Shown here one piece after another: positions 9,651 through 19,350 of a DNA stretch of 64,000 bases. The translations under genes were made by a program, and so were the position numbers. Positions within the stretch are counted from its first letter, which is position 1, and every line of letters starts with the position of its first letter. The stretch lies in the NCBI GenBank assembly GCA_963736575.1, contig CAVTPD010000001.1, positions 372,001-436,000 of the forward strand, read 5' to 3'. The DNA is from CAVTPD01 sp963736575 (GTDB lineage Bacteria; Bacteroidota; Bacteroidia; Cytophagales; JAAEPT01). The notes under the pieces are model-generated. The model was given only the letters and a program-made list of their open reading frames with translations, did not search any database and was not told where the DNA came from.

Positions 9651-10453
9651 AATTAACGGAATTCTTTCTTCAACAACAAAACTGGTCATTAGCATTGGCT
9701 GCGGCAATGATAGTTTTGTATTCATTCTATTCTTTTATTTTGAAACCAAAACTCGGAAAAGCCTTGAGTATGGCTTCTGCTATGATATTAATTTATCTGG
9801 TTTTAGGGTCACCTTTAAACAGCATGCTACATTTTGGTTTACACAGTGTTTTTATGATCCAGCAAATAATAATGCTTATGGTGGTTCCTGTTTTTCTTTG
9901 GAATGCATTACCAGAAAAAGTCCATTTTTCATTTTTGAAAAATACTAGAAACAGCTATTTAGTGGCTTGGTTTATTGGTGTTACTGCCATGTGGGCGGGG
10001 CATTTTATTAGCGCCTGGAAAATGGCTTCCGAAACAGGGATTTCTATATGTGGCATCACTGCTTCTTCGCATAGTTGGGTAAGTTATATTCCTACGTCAT
10101 TTCTTTTAATGGTTATGCTTTTGGCAGGAATGGTGTTTGTCCAACCAGTTTTTCATCCCAATACTTCTAGGCGGATTACTAATCCATTAAACCGAGTAGC
10201 TTATTTATTTACTTCATGCGTTAGTTGCTCTTTATTGGGGCTTTGGGTGGTTTTTACTGCCGTATTCGCACCCGATAATAATGTTTTTGTGGAATTAATA
10301 AGAATGGGTAGTCCCGTGTCTTTATCATTAAAAACAGACCAAGAGTTGGCGGGTATGATTATGTGGGTGCCAGGCTGTGTCTTTTATGTACTGGCTTCTG
10401 CACAGATAATGCTCAATTGGCTTGATAATAAAGAAACTTCAGTAACAATATAA
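9647..10453 (+). CDS. ctaG: Cytochrome c oxidase assembly factor CtaG-like membrane protein
   Basis: A 268-residue protein with about seven membrane helices, resembling the caa3_CtaG family, which helps copper delivery and assembly of caa3 oxidases. Family-like segments are the HSVFMIQQIIMLMVVPVFL region near residue 63 and the ASSHSWVSYIP/FVQPVFHP region near 140. In typical members the first segment has a histidine where this protein has the second Q of MIQQI. I chose the ATG at 9647 because it overlaps the subunit III stop (ATGA); a longer frame from 9584 would run through the end of subunit III in another frame. Its place in the operon supports the role. Confidence 0.75.
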   Translation: MKLTEFFLQQQNWSLALAAAMIVLYSFYSFILKPKLGKALSMASAMILIYLVLGSPLNSMLHFGLHSVFMIQQIIMLMVVPVFLWNALPEKVHFSFLKNTRNSYLVAWFIGVTAMWAGHFISAWKMASETGISICGITASSHSWVSYIPTSFLLMVMLLAGMVFVQPVFHPNTSRRITNPLNRVAYLFTSCVSCSLLGLWVVFTAVFAPDNNVFVELIRMGSPVSLSLKTDQELAGMIMWVPGCVFYVLASAQIMLNWLDNKETSVTI

Positions 10454-10458
10454 ATGTT

Positions 10459-10672
10459 ATGAACGAACAAAAAAAAGCAAAACCAGAAACACTTCCGAAA
10501 CCTACGTATTGGCCCTTTCTCTTTGGCTTTGGGGCTTATGTTTATGTTTTGGGGAATTCTAACGAACTGGACTATTTCGGCTGTAGGTTTAATGGTCTTT
10601 TCGGTTGCTGTTGCCGGTTGGATAAGGGATTTGTATAAAGAATATTTAGAAAAGAAAGAGCATGAGCTGTGA
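10459..10672 (+). pseudogene. Small single-helix oxidase-operon protein, frameshifted
   Basis: A short gene (about 70 aa when repaired). The ATG frame reads MNEQKKAKPETLPKPTYWPF and then becomes non-hydrophobic and stops early. Skipping one G in the GGGG run at 10531-10534 restores a membrane helix (GLMFMFWGILTNW, then SAVGLMVFSVAVAGWIRDLY) and a charged tail that ends at the TGA 10670-10672, overlapping the Rieske ATG. The product looks like a small subunit IV-like component of bacterial oxidases. Its function is inferred only from size, topology and position. Confidence 0.6.
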
Positions 10673-11175
10673 TTGTGAGAAAAACGAAGAGCAAATAGGA
10701 AGAAGAAAATTCCTGAACCGAATCATTCTGTGTGGGCGGATTTGTTGGAACCGCATTATCCATTCCTCTGGTAACAGCTATGCTTAATCCGGTTTTAAGA
10801 AAAAAAACTATGGAGTGGAAGCATGTAGGTTCCGTTACTGATTTTCCTGCAGGAATAACAAAAATGGTGACCTATGAAAATCCCCGGCCATTTGAGTGGG
10901 GTAAGAAAATATCACAATCGGCGGCTTATGTGCGCCAAGAAAAAGAGGGTGAATTCGTGGCTTTTACGGTAAACTGTTCCCATTTGGGGTGTCCGGTTCG
11001 TTGGTTTCAGAAACCGGAAATGTTTTTATGCCCCTGCCATGGAGGTGCTTTTTATAAAGACGGTTCTAGAGCCGCTGGTCGACCAACAAAAGGCTTAGAG
11101 AAATACGACATCCGGGTAGTTAACGGCAACGTAGAAGTTAAAACGGAAGCCATACCCATAACTACATTAGGCTAG
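10662..11175 (+). pseudogene. Rieske [2Fe-2S] protein, frameshifted near its N-terminus
   Basis: The Rieske subunit of a bc-type quinol:cytochrome c reductase. The cluster-binding motifs are intact: CSHLGC and CPCHGGAF, separated by the usual spacing. The natural start is probably ATG 10662 (MSCDCEKNEEQIGRRKFLNR, a Tat-like RR motif), but that frame fails at the TGTGTGGG stretch around 10729-10736. The downstream frame resumes with VGGFVGTALSIPLV, a membrane anchor. A lost GT repeat unit or one extra T would explain it. Translation from a GTG at 10732 would give a 147-residue protein without the twin-arginine segment. It ends one base into the cytochrome b start. Confidence 0.85.
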
Positions 11176-12284
11176 TGAGAGATAAATTAAAAAAAATAGC
11201 GCATTGGCTAGACGACAGAGGTGGTTTTAGTGAACTAGTAAAACCACTTTTTACGCACTTAGTACCACCCGGAGCTACATGGAATTACGTATGGGGAAGT
11301 TCTACCTTGTTATGTCTGGTGGTACAGGTAGTTACTGGTATTGCCTTAACTTTTTTGTATCAGCCTTCGGTTGGATCTGCTTATGAATCCCTACAATATA
11401 TAGAAAATCAGGCTTTTTTAGGAAGCGCTATTAGAGGCTTACATAATTGGGGGGCTTCAGGAATGATTTTCCTTATGGGCGTTCATATGATTCGGGTTTA
11501 TCTTACAGCAGCTTATAAATTCCCTAGGGAAATGAGCTGGATTACTGGTGTTGTCCTTTTGGGACTAACGGTAATTATGGGGTTTACCGGCCAGCTTTTA
11601 CGTTGGGATAGTAATGGGGTTTGGTCTTCCATAGTGGCTGCAGAACAAATAGGAAGAGTTCCTTTTATAGGTAAGTATATTGCATATTTCTTACTGGGTG
11701 GAGAAACCGTTGATGGGGAATCTCTGAATCGTTTTTTTGCCATGCATACGTTTCTTTTTCCGGCTATGTTGTTTGGTGTAGTAGGCTACCATTTGTTTCT
11801 GGTTTTCAGCAATGGAATTTCGGAACCACCTAAAGCGGCATGTTTGGTAGACCCCAAAACGTATAGAAAATGGTATAAAGACATGCTAAAGAAAGAAGGT
11901 GTGCCGTTCTTTCCATATGCGATCTGGCGAGATGCTTTAGTAGCAGGTCTTGTTTTAATATTGTTAATTATCTTAGCTTTTGTTGTAGGAGCTCCCGATT
12001 TAACCGATCCACCTGATTTAACCAATATGCAGGCCAGCCCAGAACCAGATTGGTATTTTACCTGGATCTTTGCTTTACTGGCATTAATGCCTCGGCAGAT
12101 AGAATCATACGTAAATGGGATTGCACCACTGGTGGGGATCATACTTTTGTTCGCCCTTCCTTTTCTTTCAATAAAGGAAGAAAAGTTCCTTAAGAAGACC
12201 ATGGGCAATTGGGGGAGTAGTCATTGTAATTACCGTGGTGATTGCCTTGCTATAAACCGGGAAAAGATACCCTTGGTCACCTAG
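11175..12284 (+). pseudogene. Cytochrome b of a bc-type complex, broken C-terminus
   Basis: The quinol-oxidising diheme subunit. From GTG 11175 the frame shows the heme histidine pairs (LHNWGASGMIFLMGVHMIRV near residue 79 and MHTFLFP...VGYHLFLVF near 190) and a Qo-site motif PDWYF, near residue 290, in place of the usual PEWYF. After KKTMG the open frame turns polar. Skipping one G at about 12204 restores a hydrophobic helix (AIGGVVIVITVVIALL), and a second shift at about 12250 restores YKPGKDTLGHLDLK. A third shift in the A-run near 12290 would join it to the cytochrome c domain downstream. The first about 343 residues are reliable. Confidence 0.88.
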
Positions 12285-12297
12285 ATTTAAAACTAAG

Positions 12298-12579
12298 ATG
12301 GTAAAAGAAAACATAATGTCTTCTCCTACTGAAAAAGTGGTACAGGGAATACATCTTTTTAATGAAGAAGGATGTATTTACTGCCATAAAATGGGCGAAA
12401 AAGGTGGGATTCGAGGCCCCGCTTTGACCACTGTACAAAACAGGTTAAGCCGAAACCAATTAATTATCCGCATAATAAACGGGAGTACAGATATGCCAGC
12501 TTATGGTAATTCCTTAAATAATCGAATGGATGCTCTGGTTGAGTTTCTGCTACAGGAAAATAGGTCTGACAAACAATAA
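12298..12579 (+). CDS. Class I cytochrome c domain, probably the detached C-terminus of cytochrome b
   Basis: A 93-residue domain with heme-binding CIYCH at residues 26-30 and the axial methionine M66 in STDMPAYG. It has neither a signal peptide nor a membrane anchor, so as a separate protein it could not reach the periplasm for heme attachment. Reading the upstream cytochrome b in repaired frames leads directly into this domain (LDLK-TK-MVKENI). I infer that it was a fused cytochrome b-c protein, comparable in idea to the QcrC subunit of Bacillus. The domain itself is clear; the fusion is inference. Confidence 0.75.
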   Translation: MVKENIMSSPTEKVVQGIHLFNEEGCIYCHKMGEKGGIRGPALTTVQNRLSRNQLIIRIINGSTDMPAYGNSLNNRMDALVEFLLQENRSDKQ

Positions 12580-12637
12580 AATTATTTTCTAAAACAACGG
12601 TTTGTGTAAATTTTATTTTGGGATATTACACAAGTGT

Positions 12638-12682
12638 GTTAGCATTATAAAGCGCGCATTTTAATGCGTAATGCTTGCTAAC
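12638..12682. terminator. Long imperfect hairpin between convergent genes
   Basis: Outer arms GTTAGC/GCTAAC, middle arms ATTA/TAAT and inner arms CGCATT/AATGCG fold back on each other. It lies between the cytochrome c gene (+) and the rhodopsin-transducer-like gene (-), so a shared terminator is likely. It lacks a long T-run. Confidence 0.45.
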
Positions 12683-12702
12683 TGAAAAATTAAAACTCCA
12701 AG

Positions 12703-13086
12703 TTATTCCGCATAAGCAATAGTAGAAATAAGAGCATTTTCTGCCTGCCGTGAATCCAGACGCGTGTTAGAAACCACAATAGGGTAATCCGAAACAATCA
12801 CACTGGAATAATTGGTTTCTAATGGGACAGGGAGTTTTTTCAAATCGTTAAAGCGTAAGTGCAGGGTTCTTTGTGCCGGAACGGTAATCTTATGGGCCAA
12901 TAGGGTTTTTGTCAGAAAAGAAATCGTGATTTCTACATGAGCATCTTCGTTTCCTGCGTTTAACATGCAAGCTGTTTCATGGCTGGTGAAATCAGGTTAA
13001 AGGCAGGTACTTCCTTTAGGTATATAACCTTCTGCAATTACCCATTTCGTTTTTCCCAACGGTGCTATAATATTGTTTTGTAACAT
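12703..13086 (-). pseudogene. Anabaena sensory rhodopsin transducer-like protein with an in-frame stop
   Basis: A homologue of ASRT, the soluble beta-sandwich protein that binds the Anabaena sensory rhodopsin. The C-terminal part is very characteristic: LNAGNEDAHVEITI, LTVP-like KITVPAQRTLHLRFNDL, IVVSNTRLDSRQAENALISTIAYAE. From ATG 13086 the same frame reads the family N-terminus (KTKWVIAEGYIPKGS), but codon 30 is TAA (12997-12999), followed in frame by PDFTSHETACML. Thus one nonsense codon splits an otherwise full-length 127-residue protein. Translation could restart at the ATG at 12966 and give 87 aa. No rhodopsin gene is in the window; many bacteria carry the family without one. Confidence 0.85.
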
Positions 13087-13117
13087 AATTTAAGCTATTA
13101 AAATAGTGTCTGTTTTA

Positions 13118-13184
13118 GGAAAATGGCTTTTAAAAAATATTTATTTTATGTTTTACGAGGATCAAAATCTTAAAAGCCATTTCC
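13118..13184. repeat. Inverted repeat, 15-bp arms with one mismatch
   Basis: Arms at about 13118-13132 (GGAAAATGGCTTTTA) and 13170-13184 (TAAAAGCCATTTCC region) are complementary, around a spacer of about 37 bases. It sits between the lactate dehydrogenase stop and the rhodopsin-transducer-like start, both on the minus strand. It could be a terminator or a leader structure; it carries no obvious T-run for the minus strand. Confidence 0.4.
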
Positions 13185-13210
13185 CTTATGTTAGTTTAGA
13201 ATTTTCAGTG

Positions 13211-16131
13211 TTATTTGTTTTTTAATGCCATTTGTAAAACTTCTGCCAAGTGTAAGGCTTTTCTATCGGTTTGTTGCTTAATTTGCTCCCTACAACTAAA
13301 GCCGTCGGTAACAATAAGTGTTTCGTTTTTAGCTTCGCGAACAGCAGGTAACAAAACCCGTTCCCCAGCTTTAATGGAAACATCGTAATTTTCTCCTTTT
13401 TTATAGCCGAAATAACCGGCCATTCCACAACAACCCGAATCCAATAAATTGTATTTTAGCCCTATTTTATTTAAAAGCTCTTCTTCGGCATTCATTTTCA
13501 TAACGGCTTTATGCTGGCAATGGCCATGAAGAACGGCTTCTTTTTCTAATTTAGGAAAAGTAAAATCAGGTGCTTTTTTCTGTAGAAATTCTGCCAGTGT
13601 AAACGTTTGTGATTTTAGGCGCTTTGCATCTTCATTATTTGGGAAAAGGTTGCAAAGTTCGTCTCGGAAAACGGCTACACAACTGGGTTCTAGGCCTACT
13701 AAAGGTGTGCCTGCGTGAATTTCTTCTTTTAGCGTATCTAAAATTTCTAATAGTAATTTTTTTGATTGGCTTAACATTCCAAAATCGAAAAGCGGCCTTC
13801 CGCAACACAAAGATTTTTTTGGAACAATAACCGTGAAACCCGCCGCTTCCAATACTTCAAGGCCTGCTTTTAAGGTGTCAGGCAGAAAGAAATTATTGAA
13901 CGTATCTGCCCAAAGAATTACTTTTTTCTCTGGGTTTTGCTGTTTAGGTTTGTGCGATTTGAACCAATTTTTGAAGGTTTTAACGGCAAATTTTGGAATG
14001 GGTCTTTCTGGTGTTACTCCGGCAATAGCTTTAGCTACAGAACGTAAACCGGGGGCATGGGTTATAAAGTTAGCTAAACGCGGAACTACGGAAGCTGCAC
14101 GCGACCACCAATAAATTAAACCAAAAGCGTACGCTGTCCTGGGGCGTAATTTACCTTTGTAGTAATGAGCCAGAAATTCGGCTTTATACATAGCCATATC
14201 CACATTTACGGGACAATCGCCTTTGCAACCTTTACAAGCCAAACATAACTCTAAAGATTCTTTTACTTTTTTGTCTTTCCAACCGTCTTTTACAGCATCT
14301 CCTTGTAACATTTCAAATAACATTCGGGCGCGTCCTCGGGTAGAATGTTTTTCTTCCCGGGTGGCCATATAACTAGGGCACATGGTCCGCTTTCCACACC
14401 ACGGCATTTACCTACACCAACACAACGAAGCGTGGCGCGGGAAAAACTTCCTTCATCTTCTGGGTACTGAAAATGAGTTTTCCCGGGTTTGGGGTTATAA
14501 TCCGTTCCCAAACGTAAATTGGAAAGCTGGCCATAATTATGAATTATTTTCCCGGGATTCATTCTGTTTTCCGGATCCCAGATACTTTTGAATTCCTCAA
14601 AAGCCTGCACAATTTCTTCACCGTACAATTGTGTTAATAATTCTCCGCGCGACTGGCCGTCCCCGTGTTCCCCGGAAATTGAGCCGCCATAACGTTTTAC
14701 CAAATCGGTGGCTTCAATAGTAAACTGTTTGTATTTTTCAAGACCTTTTTCGGTAACCAAATCAAAGTTAATGCGGCAGTGAATGCAGCCTTGTCCAAAA
14801 TGCCCGTAAAGCGAAGCTTCGTAACCGTGTTTATGAAAAAGTTTTCGTAAGTCTTTGAGGTATTCGCCCACTTTTTCTGGGGCAACAGCAGAATCTTCCC
14901 AACCTGGCCATGTATCGTCATTTCCAGGGATAAATGCGGTTGCCCCAAGCCCAGACTCACGGATTTCCCAAAGCTTTTTTTCCTGATTCGGGTCATCAAA
15001 AAGACTCATGGTAGGGCAGTTGTCATCTTTTTTCAGGATTTCCATGACTTCTTTGGCACGTTCGTCAGCTTTTTCTTCCGTTTCTCCTTCAAACTCTACC
15101 AATAACCAACCGTTTCCTTCTGGAAGCAAAGTAAGGTCAGCCGTATTAAGCCCTTTGTTTTCCATATACCCGATCAATTCCCGGTCTATGCCTTCAAGCG
15201 CAATAGGTTTGTGTTTAAGGATTTCCATTACATGACCACCAGCTTGGTACACATCTGGGTAGCCTAAAACCAATAAGGTTTTAGCTTTTGGAGCAGGAAG
15301 AAGTTTCATGCTGGCTTCCAGAATAGTTACACAAGTACCTTCTGAGCCTACTAACGCACGGGCAACATTAAATCCTTTTTCGGGTAATAATTCATCTAGA
15401 TTATAACCTGAAACACGTCTTGGAATATCTGGATATCGTTCGCGAATCAGATTAGCGTATTTGTCCCGCAGGTCTTTCAGCTTTTGGTAAATCTCCCCTT
15501 TTCTTCCCCCTTCATGTATGATTTTTTCTAAGTCTACTTCAGAAGTAGGCCCTACTTCCATTTTTAGACCATCATAAGTAAGAATGGTTAACTTTTCTGT
15601 GTTGTCCGAAGTTCGGGCTCCATACCCCTCGTTTTGTGCCATAACAGAATGAACACCACAGGAATTGTTTCCTAACATACCGCCAATGGTACAATGGTCG
15701 TGTGTGGCAGGATCGGGACCAAATGTTAAACCGGATTTTTCGGTGGTATTACGCATGAAATCCAGTACAATACCTGTTTGTACCTGTACCAATTTATTTT
15801 CTACATCTACCTTTAATACTTTATTATAGTATTTAGAAAAATCCATAATTACCGCTGCATTACAACCTTGTCCGGCAAGACTGGTTCCTCCGCCACGGGT
15901 AAGTAAAGGAGCGTTGTATTTTTGGCATAAGTTTACTGTTTCTGTAATGTCTTCTTCCGAAACAGGAAAAACTACGCCCATAGGGATTTGCCTATAATTA
16001 GAACTGTCCGTAGCGTATAAAGCACGGCTTCCGTCATCAAACCTAACTTCGCCTTTTATTTTATGTTGTAGCTCTTGCGTTAACGGTTTTATATCAATCT
16101 GAAGAGCAGTTGTTTTTTCTGTAGTTATCAT
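13211..16131 (-). pseudogene. Fused FAD-linked D-lactate/glycolate dehydrogenase with Fe-S domain, frameshifted
   Basis: A large membrane-associated 2-hydroxyacid dehydrogenase of about 973 aa when repaired. The N-terminal part (613-residue frame) has the FAD-binding signature LLTRGGGTSLAGQGCN near residue 98 and GPDPATHDHCTIGGMLGNN near 138, then the FAD-oxidase C-terminal domain with GEHGDGQSRGELL. The C-terminal part (398-residue frame) has a [4Fe-4S] motif CLACKGCKGDCP and two CCG motifs (LCCGRP, SGCCGMAG). The two frames overlap out of phase at about 14380-14390, in the middle of the first Fe-S cluster motif (RCVGVGKCR / MCPSY). One missing base explains it. It would feed electrons from D-lactate or a similar acid into quinone. 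It probably forms a unit with the two genes upstream. Confidence 0.87.
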
Positions 16132-16172
16132 ACCTTTTTTGGGTTAAAGCCCAGCGGACTTACTATTGGTAT

Positions 16173-17258
16173 TTATAATATTTTATATTTTTCGGCATTG
16201 GCTATTTTTAGTTCAAGCCCAAGCCCGTTCCTAGTTAAATCCGGTTTTAATTTCCCATTTTCTGGTGCAGGAACACCTTCAAAGAAGAGCGATTCAATGC
16301 GAACATGATCGTGAAAATATTCGCCCGTATAGAAATTAGATAGTGACATTACCGGGTGTAAGTGAAGTGCAGGTGCGCAATGCGAAGAAAAGGGGGTATT
16401 AAATGCATCGCACAGATGTGCTACTTTTCTAAAACCCGTAATGCCTCCACAACGGGTAAGGTCTGCCTGCATCACATCTACAGTTTTAGCTTTCAGCATA
16501 TGTGTGAAATAAGGCAACTGATAACCGTATTCGCCGGCTGCGATTTGCATCCCGGAAGGAGCCTTTTCCCGAATATATTTTAAGCCTTCGTGATTATCAG
16601 AAGAAACAGGTTCTTCGAACCAAATCACACCAAATTCCTGAAATGCTTCTGCTTGTTTTAATGCTTTCTGTACAGAATATGCTCCGTTGGCATCTACAAA
16701 TAAATTAGTTTCTCCAATGGCTTGTTTGGCAATTTTTACTCGTTCAAAGTCTTTTTCCGGTTCTCTACCAATTTTCATTTTAACTTCTTTAAAACCAGAA
16801 GATGCCCAAGTTCCTAACTGATGTTGTAATTGTTCATAGGTATAGGAGGTGAAGCCACCACTTCCGTAAACCGGAAAATCTTCTCTAGCTTTTCCAAGGA
16901 GGGTAATTAAGGGCAAGTTCAGTACTTTTGCTTTTAAATCCCATAAAGCCACATCTACTGCCGAAAGTGCCATAAAAGCAATTCCAGCATTTCCGTTGTT
17001 CCGTATAGCATGTACCATTTCTGTATATAACTTTTCAATTTGAAAAGGGTTTTTATTACAGATTATAGGAAATAAAATGTCTTGTATAAGTACAGCGGTA
17101 GATTGGTGGGCGTATGTATAACCAATGCCAGTTTCGTTACCAGAATCTATTTCCACCAAAACCAAGGTAGTGCTGTTCCATTCCAAGGTTCCATCGGATT
17201 CTGTAATATCTGTGGGAACCTTGTAGGCAGATACTTTTGTAGATGTGATCTTATCCAT
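16173..17258 (-). CDS. Mandelate racemase/muconate lactonizing enzyme family protein
   Basis: An enolase-superfamily enzyme of 361 aa, a typical length, with intact frame. The catalytic K-x-K motif is VKMKIG near residue 160. Metal ligands are the aspartate in FVDANG, the glutamate in FEEPV and the glutamate in AGEYG. A DLTRCGG strand and a late histidine (HCAPALHLH) complete the active site. Such enzymes abstract a proton next to a carboxylate, as racemases, epimerases or acid-sugar dehydratases; the substrate is not evident. It lies between the TPP enzyme and the lactate dehydrogenase, only 14 and 41 bases from them, so an operon for acid catabolism is likely. Confidence 0.9.
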   Translation of the reverse strand: MDKITSTKVSAYKVPTDITESDGTLEWNSTTLVLVEIDSGNETGIGYTYAHQSTAVLIQDILFPIICNKNPFQIEKLYTEMVHAIRNNGNAGIAFMALSAVDVALWDLKAKVLNLPLITLLGKAREDFPVYGSGGFTSYTYEQLQHQLGTWASSGFKEVKMKIGREPEKDFERVKIAKQAIGETNLFVDANGAYSVQKALKQAEAFQEFGVIWFEEPVSSDNHEGLKYIREKAPSGMQIAAGEYGYQLPYFTHMLKAKTVDVMQADLTRCGGITGFRKVAHLCDAFNTPFSSHCAPALHLHPVMSLSNFYTGEYFHDHVRIESLFFEGVPAPENGKLKPDLTRNGLGLELKIANAEKYKIL

Positions 17259-17272
17259 ACCAGAAAACCCGT

Positions 17273-19053
17273 TTATTTAAAGATACTACTCATGGCATCT
17301 TTAAAAGTTTGACGGATTATCCCTTTTTCATGTGGATCGCCTTTGATTAAAGCACTAGAATAATTCACCATCTGGTCAAAAGTAATATGGGGCGGAAGCG
17401 TAGGTACATCCGGATCTACTACTACTTCAAAAACGGTTGGTCTGTCGGCTGCCAAAACCATATCCCAAGCTCCGGCAATGTCATTTGGATCGTCAATGCG
17501 TACACCTTTCAATCCCAAAGATTCTGCATAACTGGCATAAGGAAAATCGGGAACGTTTTGAGAAGCCTCAAATTCTGGATCACCCACCATGGCACGTTGT
17601 TCCCAAGTAACCTGATTTAAATCGTGGTTGTTTAAGACTAAAATAATAAGCTGTGGTGTAGTCCATTTTTCCCAATATTTTTTAATGGTAATTAAACCAT
17701 TAATTCCAAGCATTTGCATGGCACCATCACCTACTAATGCAATTGGTATTTTATCCTGAAAAGCGAATTTTGCCGCAATAGCATAAGGCACACCCGGACA
17801 CATTGTGGCTAGATTTCCAGATAAAGAAGCCTTCATACCTTCTCTTATTTTTAAGTCTCTGGCAAACCAGTTGGCAGAAGAACCGGAATCTGAAGTAAGT
17901 ATACAATTATCTGGTAAACGAGATGAGAGCTCCCAAAATACGCGCTGTGGATTAATGGGTTTTGCTTCTTTCATAGCTCTAGATTCCAACACCTTCCACC
18001 AGTCTTTTATGTCGTCTATTATTTTTTCCTGCCAGCTACGATCGGTTTTATATTCTAATAGCGGAATAAGTGCTTTTAAAGTTTCTTTACTATCACCATT
18101 AAGATTTACTTCCATAGGATATCTAAGACTTAACATACGAGGGCTTATGTCAATTTGAAGCCCGCGTGCTTGCCCTTCTTCCGGTAGAAATTCGGCATAA
18201 GGAAAACTGGTCCCTATCATAAAAAGCGTATCGCATTCGGCCATTAATTCCCAACTGGGTTTTGTGCCCAATAAACCTATTGAACCCGTGACGTAAGGAA
18301 GGTTATCGGGTAAGGCCGCTTTACCTAACAAAGCTTTAGCAACGCCGGCACCAAGTAAATCAGCTACTTTTTTAACTTCTTCGGCAGCATTCATAGCACC
18401 GGCACCAATTAAAATCCCAACTTTTTTTCCTTCATTTAAAATTTTAGCCGCACGTACCAATTCTTTTTGAATGGGAATAATATTGGAAACAGAATGACCT
18501 ATTCCTGTAAAAACGGCTCCGTGTTTTCTTGGCGGCGCTTCTACTGCATCCAGTTCTTGTACATCATTAGGAATAATAACGCATGTAACGGTGCGCTCGC
18601 TTTTAGCTATTCGGATTGCTCTGTCTATAACCTGACGCATTTGTTCAGGTACATTTACTGTCTGAATGTATTCATGAGCAACATCCTTAAATAAGACATT
18701 TAAATCTACTTCTTGTTGGTAATCACCACCCATAGCCATCCTTGCCTGTTGGCCAATAATAGCCACTACTGGTTGGTGATCCAGTTTAGCATCATACAAA
18801 CCATTTAAAAGATGAATGGCACCTGGTCCAGAGGTAGCTAAGCAAACCCCCACCTCTCCTGTGAATTTAGCGTGCCCACAGGCCATAAAAGCCGCCATTT
18901 CCTCGTGCCTAGTCTGTATGAATTCTATGCTGTCACCGGCCTATTCAAAGCGCCCATAATTCCGTTAATACCATCTCCGGGGAAACCATATATTCTTCTG
19001 ATGCCCCATTCTTGTATACGTTCGATAAGAAAATCGCTTACTTGATTGCTCAT
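17273..19053 (-). pseudogene. TPP-dependent pyruvate oxidase-like enzyme, N-terminal frameshift
   Basis: A thiamine-diphosphate enzyme of about 593 aa, closest in layout to pyruvate oxidase/PoxB. From ATG 19053 the frame gives SNQVSDFLIERIQEWGIRR, the family FPGDG motif and GIMGALNR, then breaks at the GGCC near 18938-18942. One missing base restores GDSIEFIQTRHEEMAAF, which continues into the long frame: central domain around GILIGAGAMNA and the TPP site LVGDGAMQMLGING...LNNHDLNQV. The longest uninterrupted frame (17273-18898) lacks the catalytic N-terminal glutamate region and would not be functional alone. It would convert pyruvate to acetate or acetyl-phosphate plus CO2; exact type not resolved. 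Confidence 0.85.
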
Positions 19054-19350
19054 AACTTTACACTTTAAAATATGACTAATAAAAATTTGTGTTCAGCTAG
19101 ATTGGATTCCAATCATAAGTGAATACCAAATAGCTATAATAAAAGTTCATAAATTGAGCTAAGATATTTTTTTTTAAAAACGGGTGTTTTTATGCTTTCT
19201 TTATTAAAAAAGTTGAAAAATAGTTTTGTGAAAAAAAGCTGGCAGTATTGGCTGTTTCTAGAAATAAATAGAATTTATTTTGCTTTTTTTAAAAGCAGCC
19301 TGTATACAAGAGTTGTTTTATGGCCTCTTTTGTGATTGATAATTATTTTA
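19054..19350. other. AT-rich intergenic region next to the insertion sequence
   Basis: Nearly 300 bases between the TPP enzyme start and the left end of the IS. It is very AT-rich, with A- and T-runs. I see no open frame, tRNA or convincing promoter. With the IS removed, this would be the left half of the divergent upstream region shared by the TPP enzyme and the GH15 gene. Confidence 0.5.
19343..19350 (+). repeat. Target-site duplication, left copy (TTATTTTA)
   Basis: The 8 bases directly outside the left inverted repeat are TTATTTTA. They are repeated exactly at 20351-20358 outside the right end. Eight bases is the usual duplication length for the IS1595 family. Confidence 0.85.

Noticed and set aside
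10572..10763. A 63-codon minus-strand frame across the small oxidase subunit and Rieske gene
   Set aside because: Antisense shadow of two recognisable coding regions; no family resemblance.
14382..14591. A 69-codon plus-strand frame inside the lactate dehydrogenase gene
   Set aside because: Antisense to conserved Fe-S and FAD-oxidase sequence; explained by the real gene.
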